Source: Cladosporium sp. IMV 00045
Lineage: Eukaryota > Ascomycota > Dothideomycetes > Cladosporiales > Cladosporiaceae
Reading direction: 5' to 3'
Length of the DNA stretch: 64,000 nucleotides
Assembly: GCA_001931905.2 (NCBI GenBank)
Contig: MSJI02000721.1
Location: 99,534-163,533, forward strand
The position numbers and the translations under genes were made by a program. Positions within the stretch are counted from its first letter, which is position 1, and each line of letters begins with the position of its first letter. This document shows positions 25,160 to 37,294 of this stretch, piece after piece. Under the pieces are notes generated by a model, which was not told the DNA's origin, made no database searches, and saw only the letters and a program-made list of their open reading frames with translations.

Positions 25160-26934
25160 ATGGCCAGAGACGGCAGTATCGCTCGAAACCCCGGCCATGC
25201 TGCCGGGGCTGGCAACGAAGAGGAAGCAGCCGGACTGCTCCAGGAGTCTAGAGAACAATCGCCAGACCCGGAACCTATGAACCAACAAAAAGAACTCCCA
25301 CCCACCCCGAGGCAAACACTACCACGAAGGCAGTCTTCTTTTGCCCAACCGAGAGCGAATGGCACGCCTAGAACGGCGAACCGCGTGCGGTTTGACGTCG
25401 CAGAACCGCGCGAATCTGAGGAACCCAATGGATCGGCAGGAGGAAGGGACTGGATAGAGGAAGAGGATTACATGGACGAAGAGCTTGATTTTGACGAGCA
25501 GAGGAGCGGCACAGGAAATAGGGTGCCGCTTCTAACGGATATCGAGGCTCCCAGTGTGACTTTGGCGACAGAAGACGCCAGCCCAGACGATTTGCTGGAG
25601 TCTTCCCGGCCTAAGAGTGGCATGAAGAGCGCGTTTATGAACATGGCGAATAGTATCATTGGCGCTGGAATTATTGGACAACCCTACGCCTTCAAGCAAG
25701 CGGGACTGTTCACTGGCGTCTTCCTGCTTATTGCCTTGACGGTGACTGTGGACTGGACGATTCGATTGATCGTCACAAACTCCAAGCTCAGCGGAGCGAA
25801 CTCATTTCAAGCGACCATGCAACATTGTTTTGGCAAGTCTGGGCTCGTCGCTATTTCTGTGGCGCAGTGGGCGTTTGCGTTCGGCGGCATGGTGGCATTC
25901 TGTATCATCATTGGGGATACTATACCGCACGTGTTGGCAGCGGTTTTCCCGTCTCTACCAGAGACGCCAGTCTTGTGGCTTTTAACAAATCGGAGGGCGA
26001 TTATTGTGCTCTTTGTCCTGGGCATGTCGTATCCACTCTCCCTGTACAGAGACATTGCAATGGTATGTTTGCGATCTTACTCAAGCAAGGTCTCACAGCT
26101 AACGCCCAGTAGCTTTCCAAAGCCAGCACTTTCGCGCTCATAAGCATGGGCGTCATTGTGATCACAATCGTGACTCAAGGCCCCCGATTACCGCCTGATA
26201 TGCGTGGCCAGCTTCGCGGCAGCCTACTGATCAACGATGGTGTATTCCAAGCCATCGGTGTGATTTCCTTCGCCTTCGTCTGCCACCACAACAGTCTTCT
26301 CATCTACGGCTCCCTGCGCAAACCCACCATGGACCGCTTCGCTCGCGTCACCCACTATTCCACGGCCATCTCCATGGTCGCCTGCCTAGCAATGGCGCTA
26401 GGCGGCTACATCACCTTCGGTGACATGACGAAAGGCAACGTGCTGAACAATTTCCCGACTGAAAACGTGATGGTCAACATCGCCCGGCTGTGCTTCGGTC
26501 TGAACATGATCACAACTCTGCCATTGGAATGCTTCGTCTGTCGCGAGGTCATGACAGAATACTATTTCCCCGGCGAGGCGCACAACCCAAACCGCCATCT
26601 GATCTTCACCACCTCCCTCGTGGTATCTGCAATGACGCTCTCCCTCATCACCTGCGACATCGGCGTCGTTTTCGAGCTCGTCGGCGCTACGAGCGCCTGT
26701 GCACTGGCGTATATTCTCCCGCCGCTTTGTTACATCAAACTGTCGAAGCGGAGGACTTGGGAGACGTACGCTGCGTACGTGTGTATTATTTTCGGATGCA
26801 TTGTTATGGCGATTAGTTTGCTGCAGGCGGTGGGGAAGATGATACGAGGTGAGTTTCGAAATTGCAATGTTTGTGGCAAGGTGAATTTGCTAACTGTTTT
26901 GATAGGTGATGGTGAACCGCAGAAGTGTGGTTGA
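25160..26934 (+). CDS. AVT2: Vacuolar amino-acid transporter, AVT2-like (AAAP family)
   Basis: Three exons, 25160-26062, 26113-26848 and 26906-26934, give 555 aa. Residues 1-150 are a polar, acidic, Ser/Pro-rich cytosolic tail. From about 155, SAFMNMANSIIGAGIIGQPYA opens the first membrane helix; then VDWTIRLIV, CIIIGDTIPHVL and FAFVCHHNSLLIY are close to yeast Avt2. About 11 helices are visible. Exon joins fit Avt2: LSKASTFALISM across intron 1 and a C-terminal GDGEPQKC across intron 2. The 57-base second intron is divisible by three with no stop, so retention would only add 19 residues. Members move neutral amino acids across the vacuolar or ER membrane. Assignment to AVT2 is by remembered similarity. 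Confidence 0.9.
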
Positions 26935-28885
26935 TGATAGGACCTTTCGTGATCTTGTATAAATATTATTGGTAAAAATGCATATTTGTAAGTGCCTGAT
27001 TCGTCTGTAGTTGTTGCAATGTGTATTTCTTGTCTCGCCAGCCTTTCAGCCCGAACAATGATTAGCCTTTGAAATTTCGACTAAGTCCGTAGAATCAGCC
27101 TCGATGGTAATTGACGGGCATGTCATGCATGCTGAACCTCTACAATGACACTAATCTGTCAAATTTTGCATGAGCAATAGCTCAATTTGCGGCAAGATAC
27201 ATAGAGATGAGTCAGGTATTTCGTTCGACAGCTCCAATTCTACAATATCTCAAGTGCTGTGCTTACAAAATCCACGAATGAACATCAAAGTACCTAGGTA
27301 TGGAAGAAAGAAACCCCCAATTTTTGAACTCAAGTCCAGCAGAGTCCGGACGAGAAAGTCCGGACGAGAAATATGTAATCCTCCAAGACCAAAAGGCGTA
27401 GATACATTCTCAAGATCGTTATGGTTCATCCTTTGAGTTATTAGCCCTTAGCCATTCTCGCCCCATGATTCGTGGGCCCGTTGGAAGCATCCCCACACCA
27501 CCTATGCTGGCTGGAAATCCTTGCTGTCGCTGAGCTGCGACCTCACCTCTTCTTGAGTACTCTTCTATTCTGCATGATTTGCCATGTACGTGCTGTGTGC
27601 TGGAAGTATCTGTTCTGTCACCTCATTCGTTGAATTCCTCTTCGCATAATGAATATGATGCATGCCGATATGCGTCGGTAAGGCGTATTCCGATGCCAGC
27701 GGCGCAAAAAGGAGGAAATGCAGCTCGCCGTGGGAGGATGATCCTGACAATCATCTTGGATGTAGGCATCCTCAGACCAGTTATGATATTTCATTCTTGT
27801 ATATGCATGTTCATAGCCATTGTATCACGTTCTCCCCCTCAGACCGAGGTATCCAAGGTACCTCTTGTCAAAGTCTTCTCGCTATCTTGCCGCCGACCTG
27901 GCGTTCTGGAAAATCTGCTCCTGGCCACTCAGCTGCCTTTTTGGGATTCCGGAATGAAGATATCTGTAGTTCGAAGACCATGTTTGGAAAAGGCTACTGG
28001 CGATTCCTTTCGGAAAATAGGCGAATTGCCTTTACGAATGGACATTTGCGTGACTGGATGAGTCTGCTGTCCGGTCTCCCGATCAAAATGAAGGAATCTT
28101 ACTTGTACTCCAGGGTCGACCAAAGCCCTAGGCCATTCCAGAGGCCACGCAAGTATACTGCTTCGCCGACGTCCCGGTGCTGCGGAGTCCTTTGTCTGCC
28201 GCGACCCGGCTGGAATCAACTTTCAAAATGGCCATCCTACGCTGCAAATGCTATCGTCCTTTCTCTTTCGGAATCACTGTCTGGATTTGCAAGTGAAACA
28301 GCCGGTGCGTTTCCGCCTTGAGCTGTAGGACATCTTTTCCGGTTTCTTCTCCGTCGGCGGTGCTCAAGTCTAACGGCGTTGAATGCTGCACTTCGGTGGT
28401 CTGTCGTCGAGAAGGCTATTCCAGCCAGATTGCCCGGCCTCTGTGGCATGTCTGTCGCTTGGCTCCTACTTATGGTGTTTCGTTGCCGACCACGATGCGG
28501 AGCCGGAGGTCTGGGAGCCTGCAGGCCGTGAGACCGTCGAAACCGCTGTTTTGCCGTCGTGAAAAGCAGATTTGCGAGACCTATCACGAGATTAAACATG
28601 GGAATCAAGCGATTGCCATCGACATCAGCGATGCAGCGGTTGTCGTGGAATCGAAGACCCTTGGCGCAACAAGCTCGCTGGGTACGTCCTCCGACTCAAG
28701 CGGGTGGCTCGTCAAGCCGCAGTGATCAAGCAATTTGCCTGCGACCATCACAACATCTTCCACGAGATAGATGTGGTCAAATAATTGATACACAATGGCC
28801 TCAGGGCCCATCTCCGATGGCTCGCGCAAAGATATGCGAATAATCGATGCTAGGGGGCGTGTGGTGGAGGTGTTAGCCTTCACCA
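26935..28885. other. Gene-poor region
   Basis: About 1.95 kb with no supported gene. Overlapping ORFs up to 219 codons (27662-28321) show no domain or codon signature. A 14-base unit is repeated twice in tandem at 27344-27371 (GTCCGGACGAGAAA). Confidence 0.5.
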
Positions 28886-29106
28886 GGGCAAAAAGGCGCA
28901 AAAAAAGATGCTTCGAGCGAGATTTGAACCTCGAGCTCTGAGTATGGGTTCCAAAGATTCCGAGAGCGATTCGGGTGGCCTCCGCTCTCAAGTGCGGTCG
29001 CTGCCCCCGCTGCTGCCCACTGCGCCACCCTAGTCCCGGAGAACGACAGCAGCCAGGTTTTCACCATTTTATATGTAAAAAGCTGACTGCGGGGGTGGTA
29101 ATGACT
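28886..29106 (-). repeat. tRNA-derived SINE-like element, copy 1 of tandem pair
   Basis: Minus-strand unit of 221 bases. It has a Pol III A box (TGGCGCAGTGG, 29017-29027), a B box (GGTTCAAATCT, 28920-28930) and then a run of seven T (28900-28906), the order expected of a Pol III transcript. The 5' flank TTTTTACATATAAAAT is also shared with copy 2. The acceptor strand ACTAGGG does not pair with the sequence after the B box, and the A-B distance (about 90 bases) is long, so it is not a working tRNA. Fungal SINEs descend from tRNAs in this way. No family name is claimed. Confidence 0.6.
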
Positions 29107-29331
29107 GGGCAAAAAGGCGCAAAAGAAAAAAGATGCTGTGAGCGAGAATTGAGCCTCGAGCTCTGAGTGTGGTTTCCAAAGATTCCGAGAGCGGTTCGGG
29201 TGCACGCCACTCTCAAGTACTGACCTAGTGCTGCTGCTGCTGCGCCAGTACACCCTAGTCCCGTAAGACGACAGCAGTCAATTTTTTACACTTATATATG
29301 TAAAAAGCTGACTGCGGTGGTGGCGGTGACT
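29107..29331 (-). repeat. tRNA-derived SINE-like element, copy 2 of tandem pair
   Basis: Directly adjoins copy 1, in the same orientation, about 225 bases. It keeps the same landmarks with mismatches: A-box region TGGCGCAGCAG, B-box region GGCTCAATTCT, T-rich end, and the same AGCTTTTTACATATATAAG-type flank. A CTG/CAG run (CTGCTGCTGCTGC) is expanded relative to copy 1. Both copies begin at GGGCAAAAAGGCGCAAAA and end at GTGACT/ATGACT on the plus strand. Confidence 0.6.
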
Positions 29332-31840
29332 TGGTAGTGACGGGTGCACACCTACATGTACTTGTGCAACAGGAAGTGCATCTTTGCCTCCGAGGGCAAC
29401 ACATCCTGAGAACCTCCCATACCGAAAAATGTATGGAGGAAAAGAAATTCCCATGATCTTTCGCGCTCTTAAGCATCTCTGATGCTTATTAGATCGCTTG
29501 GATGCACTTGTTGCTTGGTGGAGGCTCACACTCGACCAAGGAGGCAGTGGAGCGCTGAAATCAGCATCTTGCACTTTCACAGCTACACTGGACCAAAGCA
29601 AGCCAAAGCGATCTTTGTTTTGCATGCATCCGTCTTCAAGTGTTTGCAAAGCGAAAGGAGCATCCAGTCTGCGATCAAGTTGCAGTGAAAGCCTCCATGA
29701 CAATCGTACTCCGCCCAAGGGCACCGGAGTCCATGTTGACCCGGGGCACAAAGACTGCTGCAACAAAGTGACTGCCTCGAATGCCTCAAAGATGCGTGTC
29801 ATTCTCGTGCAGAAGGCGTTCTACATGCTGTTCACTACTGTCTGTTGCGAAAGCACCCGTGCCATGTACAACTTTCACTGTTGCTGTCATCAACTTTCTC
29901 GACTTGCATGAAGCTAGGTTGCAGGCCGACCTACCAGCAGATAGAACACATCTTGTCTGATGATTGCGAAGCAGCGGCGGAGTAGATTGGGCCGGCTCTT
30001 CACTGCGTCTACAGGCGCTGGGTAGAGAAAAGTCCAGGGGATTTTTCTTCCGCGCGGCAGTTTCACACATTTTGGCGAAGAAGAACGCAATCTTCGCGCT
30101 TCTTGGAGACGATTTGGTCTCTTTATAAAAGACAGAGGCCCCTTATCGTCTGTGAAGGCAGGTCTGGGCAAGCGCAGCAGAGCAGTGGGCTGCTGCTGGC
30201 TTCGGAAGGGGTGGCCTTTACGGCTTGTTCAAGCGCAAACCCCTTGCTTCCGACATTGCTTCACCTCCACCAAGTGCTCCACGAGCTCAAAACCAACTCA
30301 AAAGCGCCAGATTGATGGGTTGAAGGTGCTCCTGACGATGAACAAGCCTGATGTCTTGAGTACGCGGCACTTCAGCAGCAGAAGATGAACAGACGACCAT
30401 GGTTGCAGCGCCACCGAAGGCAAGGCGCGACTGTGCGACAACACCTTCACTGACCCGCTCCCCTGCCATGACGCCAACAGCCAGATCTTAGACATTTTGT
30501 CACCGAACGCACCACGACAGCGATGGCATTGTCGATAATGCTTTTCGGCGGTACCCCATCGAAGACATCCGCCTTGCCCAAGCGAAGACCCTGCGTTCGA
30601 CCGTCAAGAGAAAAGAGCATCAAGCGCCCGCCGAGACGCGTCGACAATTACCACAGCCTAACTAAACACCTTCGCAACAACAGCGACAGTCCGAAGGCGA
30701 AAGCTTTGGCCTGTAAGACACAAGCAGTGCCAAAGAAGCAATCTCCACCCGACTGACTGTGAGGCTTCACGTCGAAACCCTGCAAGCCAGCGGCATCCGA
30801 AGCAACGACACCCAAGCCACCGACACCGGCATCGAGGCATTCAGTATGCAGTTATCATGAACCGCGAACGCGTTGGACCCGAAACATTTGCAACGAACGT
30901 CCGGACTGGGCCGCAGATGCCCAGGGGCAGTTCGCGCTCATCTCTTGAGATCGACAACGAATTTTGCATATGGTGGATGCGTTTGTTGGCACGAGAGTGC
31001 ATGATAACCTCACACCAAGAACAATGGTAGGGCCAGGAAACCACCAAGTCAAACCAGGGTATCTCAAGCAGGAAGAGTTGGCGAAGCGAAGAACAATACC
31101 CAACACTCAAGCTGATGACAAAGTCTCATCGCATTTGAGATACGTTAACCTCAAGCAAAGAGAGAAGCCAAAGCGCCATCAAGTCAGATGTGCCAAAGAG
31201 CAGGACAACAGTCAACGAGAGAGCTGGCCATACAGTCTCATCGAATTCGGGACACGGTAGTCCGCGCAAGAGAAATCGAGCATGCCTCAGACTTGTTCAT
31301 GATATGAAGGATAGCAATGCCGCGCCCATCTACCCATGATCCAGTCAAGGTAGACACTGCGGTGGCACCTGGAATACCACCATTAAAGAACCATCCTTAA
31401 GCCTTAAGCAATGAACAAACGAATATCCAGGATGCGGCGGATGCCTACATGATTCCATCAGGTGGCGAAGCATCCGCGGTATCAGCCATGATGGGATTCC
31501 TTATGGCTGCCGAATATAGACGAACACGCGATTGCCACAGGGGACTTGACAGCCTAAACCAGTACCAGGCCCAAGAACCAGCAGAAGGTGGCGTATGGCA
31601 ATGATGAGCATGCTCTGCTCAAGAGTGGGGACAATAAAAGTATACGTGCGGGCACAATCAAAGGTGCTTGGGAAGTCTTTGTGGACTGAGATGAGCTCAT
31701 GCGTTGGATTGTTAGAAGCATACCCAAGGATGCTGCGACCCAGAAGAGCCAGTCGTCTTGTTGCCCTCGAGAAGGAGAGAGGGTGATGGACATGCGAGAG
31801 CGCATCATTCTTCGCTGCTCCCCTATACTTGGAGAGACGC

Positions 31841-31928
31841 GGACTTGGAGGACTTGGACTTGGACTTGGACTTAAATCTGGACCTGGATCTGGACCTGGA
31901 CTTGGATCTGGACTAGGACTTGGACCTG
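31841..31928 (+). repeat. GGACTT-type hexanucleotide minisatellite
   Basis: About 14 imperfect copies of a six-base unit GGACTT, varying as GGACCT, GGATCT, GGACTA and AAATCT. If translated it gives Gly-Leu/Gly-Ser dipeptides, which explains a 75-codon ORF at 31829. Confidence 0.85.
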
Positions 31929-34330
31929 AAGATGGATACCAAAGACTTGGGCTCGAAGATATCGCAGCCTCAGCAGATGCAAGCCACCGATCTCAAAACC
32001 CAGACCTTGCTCAATATTACACAGCAACAGTGTCTGTCCGTATAGGCGATACTTGAGCACAGGCAGTTGAACAGTGTCCTCTTGGGCGTTTCCAGCTAAG
32101 GCTTCGAAGCTCATGGTACAACTGCGGCCTGAGTTGGGAAATATATTTGCGTATGGTGTAACAGACCAGTGCTGCAGATGCCCCTTGGCTCACGTCTATG
32201 ATCAAGACACTACTGTTTCCTCAAGTGTGACTGAAGTATTGCCAAACGAAAAGCCTCATGGCATGCCCTGCCGCAATCACAAAAGCTGCTATCGTGCTCC
32301 GGATCTACCAGCTACCCCAGCTGGTGGTTTTTGAGCTTGCTTTTGAAGTCTGCTGGTTGTGCAGAAGGATTTCGCCTTTTCGCTGTGCCTGGTTTTGGTG
32401 CCTCGATCTCTTGCGAGAAGAAGAATCCATCTTTAGGAGGATTGCAGATGTGCGATTCAGCTGCGCATGAGCACAGTGTCTGGTGTTCTTGAGTATCGAG
32501 GCGAGCAGTTTTGGTGTTTCCAATATCACGCTCGATCTTGTCTGTCGCAATGCTTGTGAAACGAGCGAGAGATGCCGCCGTGCTCATTGCCAGATATGCC
32601 ATGCCGCCAGGCTCGCTCTTCCTTAGCAGCTGCGAGGTTGTCATCCCCACTCTGCCGCAGTCCACAGTGCTCGTAAATGCTTCTTCTCACTGGCTCTTCA
32701 TCGAGGCACGGTGGCAAAGTGCCCGCTCGAGACCTCCGCTATGCCATGTGGCCGTTTACCATGCTTGGGTCGCCAGTCAACGTGCTTGCACGTTCGTATT
32801 ATCTTCGAGAAGGGGCGGAAGCGCCTTTGGTATCCTATTGACGGAAGGCCGAGCCCAGGGACATGGGTGTTGTGTGCTGTCGCTACTGAGTATGCAGCCT
32901 CACTAAGGGTGGCGTTGAGCTTCGCTGCACGAGCGCAGGTGTCGTTGTCGGCGGTACTCACGACTGAGCCATTGCCTCTGTCGTCGTGGCGTCGTCTTCT
33001 CCGATGTGTAGATCTTCCTGCTATGGCACCGCAGATGAAGGGCTGATGGCTCGTTGAGGGTCGCGCCGACCGCAGAGGGAGGCTGGCCGCTGAAAGCGCA
33101 CATGGCGAGCTGTGGCGACGGCGACGTGGATGCTCAACGACAGAAGAGCATGATGCTGTGCTCATGGAGATGGTCATCGATGTGTGCATTGAGAATATGG
33201 TCTCACGCAAAAGGATGCGCGCGCATCGAGATCTCATCATTGAATGCTTGCCACGCCAGCAACGGAGGGACCATGTTCGCATGCGCCCTTGCCGCACTCC
33301 TACGCACGAAGACCTCAGCAAGCACAACAAGATCACTACCATATTGCCATTATGATTGCACGATGAAGGCGAGATTACATATCTTACAGGCCGCCTCACG
33401 AGTGGCAGGCTGGGCACGTAAACACGCCGTATGACACTCAGGGGTGGGCAAGGCCTCACTGCAACAACAAAAGCCATACCATGACACAATCACAACAACA
33501 ACGCAACACAACATGCAGATATACGATGAGCTTCTTCTCCAATCACCTGTTGCAAGCAACAAATGAGCTGATGAAAAAGTATTGGGACCCGAAGGTCAGG
33601 GTGAAATCAAAAATTAGTCCTATAGACTGGCAAGGTCTCACCCCCGAAGAGGTGGAGGCAGCCCATTCGTGTGCGGGCTGCTACCTAGGACAGCAGCACA
33701 AAGGCTTCCTAGGTTAGTAGGTTAGTATGGGGGAAGAAGAAAAGTAGATTCAGGGGAGAAGAAGCAGGTTTAAATACTCACGACCTACCTGGATTGCTTG
33801 GCGAGGCCTTACCCCTTTGGGACGCAGCGACGACCTACGCTGGCGGGAAGGTTGCTACGCAGGGTGATTGACTGCTACGAGGTGCCTGAGGCTCGTCTGG
33901 TGAGCGACGAGGATGCTACAGCACCTCAGTCTACTCTACAGAGCTCGGATTGGTGCGAGGGGCATCCTACGAGGCAGCGCATGAAGCTCCTATCTTTGGT
34001 TCTACAAGACATACTGTTGTCACCAAGATGTAATTGACGCCCGAAGCTACGAGGATGATACGTTCAGTCAAGCAGCAGGCGAGACCGCCAGCGGCTCACT
34101 TCCGCGGGCGGAGGAATGCTTGTCACCAAGAGTCTACAGAGCCGATGCTTTGGCAAACATCATGGCATTGAGTCGGACAGTAGGACGCTCAGGTTCAGCA
34201 CGTTGTTCTGAATTGCCAGGTCACGTAGAGGCACTAGCAGTCGCGGCATACCTTTGGCCCGCCGCATGTTTACGAACGCAGCGGAAATCGTTCACGATTT
34301 GCAAAGGAGGCATGGAAGAGACTGCGATTG

Positions 34331-34392
34331 CTGCAGGCAACAAGCAGAGAAGACGCTCGAGCTGCAGGCAACAAGCAGAGAAGACGCTCGAG
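34331..34392 (+). repeat. Perfect 31-bp tandem duplication
   Basis: Two identical 31-base copies, 34331-34361 and 34362-34392, each starting CTGCAGGCAACAAGCAGAGA. The absence of any mismatch points to a recent event. Confidence 0.95.
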
Positions 34393-35641
34393 TACGTTCT
34401 CACATACGTCCGGGACACCACCATGCAATCGTTCAAGCTTGCTTCTCGCAGATCATGGAAGCAAGAACCTTGCCTGATCTACTTGTACGCCCTTAGAGGA
34501 ATATGCTCTCCATCGTCCTCCACGGGTTCGCTTTGCGCCCGAACCGCCTAGGTCTGAGCCTTTGCAGCTGCTGTTGTGTTCAACCGGGCTCTTGTTGTGG
34601 TATCCGAGTGACCTCCTTTTGCAATTGTCTCAAACCTGCACCTGTTGCCTGAACGATATTCCCTTGCTCTTTCGTTGTGGAGATTACGCCGAGCACGCAG
34701 CTCCTGTTCTTCGGAATTGGGGTGCTTGGGGGAATGCTCTTCCTTTCCAGAAGCCTTCGTTTGTTGCGAGGGATGCCCTCCATGATAGGATCGTGCACAG
34801 CAAAAGAGCAGTCGAAATCGTGGCTCTGAAGCTCGCGAAGTGCGGCCGTAGTTGGTGCTGGCGCAGAACGGTTGCCGTCTTTCGCGAAAGGAACCGATGT
34901 TTGCTGGACGTCAAAGGGAAAAAGCGCCAGCTTTCTCGCGGTTCTCAAAGCTGCTTCTCCTGGAGGTTCCTGCAGAAGTCCTGTTGAGGCAACGTATTCG
35001 TTCTCGCCGATTAGTTGCCTGTCTTGAGGAATCAGTCGAGCCTTCATTCCCTCTCCCAGGAAAGATTGGCTCGAAGCGTAACGTTCTATTGTCGGCAATA
35101 AGATCATGCTTGAGTATCGAAGCCAGAGAGACATGCTCACGGCGAACACAATCCGCACTTTACTACAAGCCTGTACTTGTGGTATAGTCATCGATGTTAT
35201 TTACATCCGATCAACCTGATAAGCTGAGGCTCGATGCCCCATGTCGCTGTCCTCCCCATACAGTGGCCCATACTTCTTGGTAGTACCAAGAAGCATGATC
35301 ATTGGATCCCATTCTACAGCAAGAGTGTTTGGATTCATGCGAACGATCTCTACATTATGATGGCATACCTTTGTGCTACGGCCCTCATCCTCAGATGTAA
35401 GCATGGCCTCCTCAGACGAGGGAGCAACTAGAAGGCCATTCACGTCGTCGACGCTGTCACGTGCCTGGCTGCCCGAGGCCAGCGTTCGGCTGCTCTTTCC
35501 CTCACTTCCCGGGTCAGTTGCCAAGACCCACATGTATATCTTCCTGCTTCGGCTTCATCTGCCGCCCAACTTTTCCTTCTCCGTAACATCTCTACAAATA
35601 CCATCAGTCACCACGACTGATTGGCGACCGACACCAGGGAG

Positions 35642-37294
35642 ATGCCGGGTGACGAGACTCGCGCCCAGGTCATGAACGATGACCTGGGCAACAACACCCG
35701 CGACAAGATCTTCACTTACAATGCCGATGCGGCCGGCAGACTCCTCAAAACTAGCCAGCAAGATATCGACCAGCGCCGCAACGCAGCAGAGGCACACCAG
35801 GCCAGGGCGGCCATGGATCCGGCGACTGCTCAGTGGTACAGTAAGTTATCGCACTCACTCCCTCATTGAAACGCATTGTGCTGATTTAACGTAGCGAGCG
35901 GCCTCCGAGGTGGAAGCGACCTGACAGACTACATGCACGGTCAAGGCCACCGCCGTGAGCAGGAAGAGGCTCTTCGCGCCTACAGCAACAAGAATCAGGC
36001 CACTACCAGTAAGCCTCGTGGGAAGCTCACCGAACACCGCCAGGCAGCTCCCAACATCCATTCTGGCAAGGCCAATCAAGCTGTCCCAAGAGACCCAGCA
36101 ACAGCAACCACGGCGAGTCGCCGCAACCGCGCCCAGTCTCCGTCTGCATTCGGCACCGTACGTTTCATGCCTGACGGCAAGCGCATTGAGATCCCTCCCA
36201 AGGGTCAAGGCCGCCCACAGAGCAGCAATGCCGCACCCTCGACGCCAGCGCCGCGTAAGTCTGTGTCATTTCGGGACGACGTCGTCTCTCCCCCTCTCAA
36301 AAAGGATGTTCCGTCTGGTCACAGCAACACGGCCACCACTGGGGCTCAGCGTGCCAATAAGCCGCGCGCGACTCGTGTCAAGTACAAAGATCCTGCCTTG
36401 AGTGAGCAAGATTATCAGTCTCCAGGCCTCAGCAACACCACCGACGGCCCGGGTCTTGCGGAGATCAAAGGGAAAGAGGTCAAACAGTTCCTCGCAGCTG
36501 TCGAGGCCGGATCTCTTGGTGACTCCATCCTTGACTTCTCGCCTGGGACTTTCCAAGCCAATGCAGATGTGTATCGCATCATCCTGAGGGCCCAAGATCA
36601 TGCCTCTACTTCCAGCACCCTTCCGGATTGCGATTACTACGTCGAGCACCCAGACTATTCTGTTGTGTTCTTCGCCGCGAGAAAAGCACTGCTCAACAAA
36701 GCTTTCTCGCTCGCCAAGCTCAATCCCGAGGACCGCCCAAAGCAGCTGCCCCCTTACGACAACTTCAAGCAGCTCCTCGACGATGCGACCCGCGCCCTGA
36801 AGGATGCCAAGTACTGCACTGCCGATCTCCGCGAAGTCTATGCCCTAAGCCACAAAGAGGACATTCTGAACCAGGCCATCGATATGATCACTGAATCTTC
36901 AGACATCTCCTCGACCAAAGGCGACACTGGCAGTGACAACGAGCCTTCTCTCATGGCTTCGGCTACTACGTCTGACAGCACCGGTCCGCCTGATCCAAGC
37001 GCCATGAGGCTTCGCGTCATTGTCAGAGAGGATGGCAGATCGTACAGCCCAGACCCGGTGGTCGTTCCTGGCGTGACTGGTAAGATCAGCATTAGCATCC
37101 TCACCCCCGCGGCAGAGACGCCCGCGCATCTGTTCGACATCAACACATACATCCTCGCGTTACGTCAGGTCGCCGACGCCCTCACCGGAAATTCGTCCGT
37201 CAACAGCCCCCACGCCTACGCTGTGCCGGAGCTAGAGCAAGACGTCACTTGTGATGACTGCAGTGACACCGCCTCTACGGACTCTTCGCTCTAA
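35642..37294 (+). CDS. Hypothetical protein, 532 aa, no recognised family
   Basis: Two exons, 35642-35840 and 35895-37294. The frame extends 5' to 35621 only through a TTG; the first ATG is 35642 (MPGDETRAQVMNDDLGNNTR). The 54-base intron (GTAAGT...TAG) joins AQWYTSGLRGGSDL. Residues 1-65 are helical. Residues about 95-225 are disordered and basic, rich in Pro, Ser and Lys. Residues about 225-350 form a helical ordered block (KGKEVKQFLAAVEAG; HPDYSVVFFAARKALLNKAF). Near residue 430 is a strand-like part (MRLRVIVREDGRSYSPDP). The tail is Ser/Asp-rich with a CDDC. Codon use is biased to C-ending codons like the confirmed genes, supporting coding. I do not recognise the family; it may be lineage-specific. 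Confidence 0.75.

Larger units (their letters stand above)
29332..35641. other. Large gene-poor stretch without recognisable gene
   Basis: About 6.3 kb. No domain was recognised in any frame. Many ORFs of 60-260 codons exist, often overlapping on both strands, the largest (32698-33489, minus, 263 codons) rich in Arg, Ser and Cys like translated non-coding DNA. A plus-strand segment near 33150-33260 (LMEMVIDVCIENMVSRKRM) is helix-like and could be a relic. Contains a hexamer minisatellite (31841-31928) and a 31-base duplication (34331-34392). No transposase or reverse-transcriptase motif was seen. Confidence 0.5.

Noticed and set aside
28886..29331. Two functional tRNA genes
   Set aside because: A and B boxes are present, but acceptor strands do not pair and the T-arm stem is broken.
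32698..33489. 263-codon minus ORF in the gene-poor region
   Set aside because: Arg/Ser/Cys-rich, no hydrophobic core pattern, overlapped by several other ORFs; looks like random open frame.
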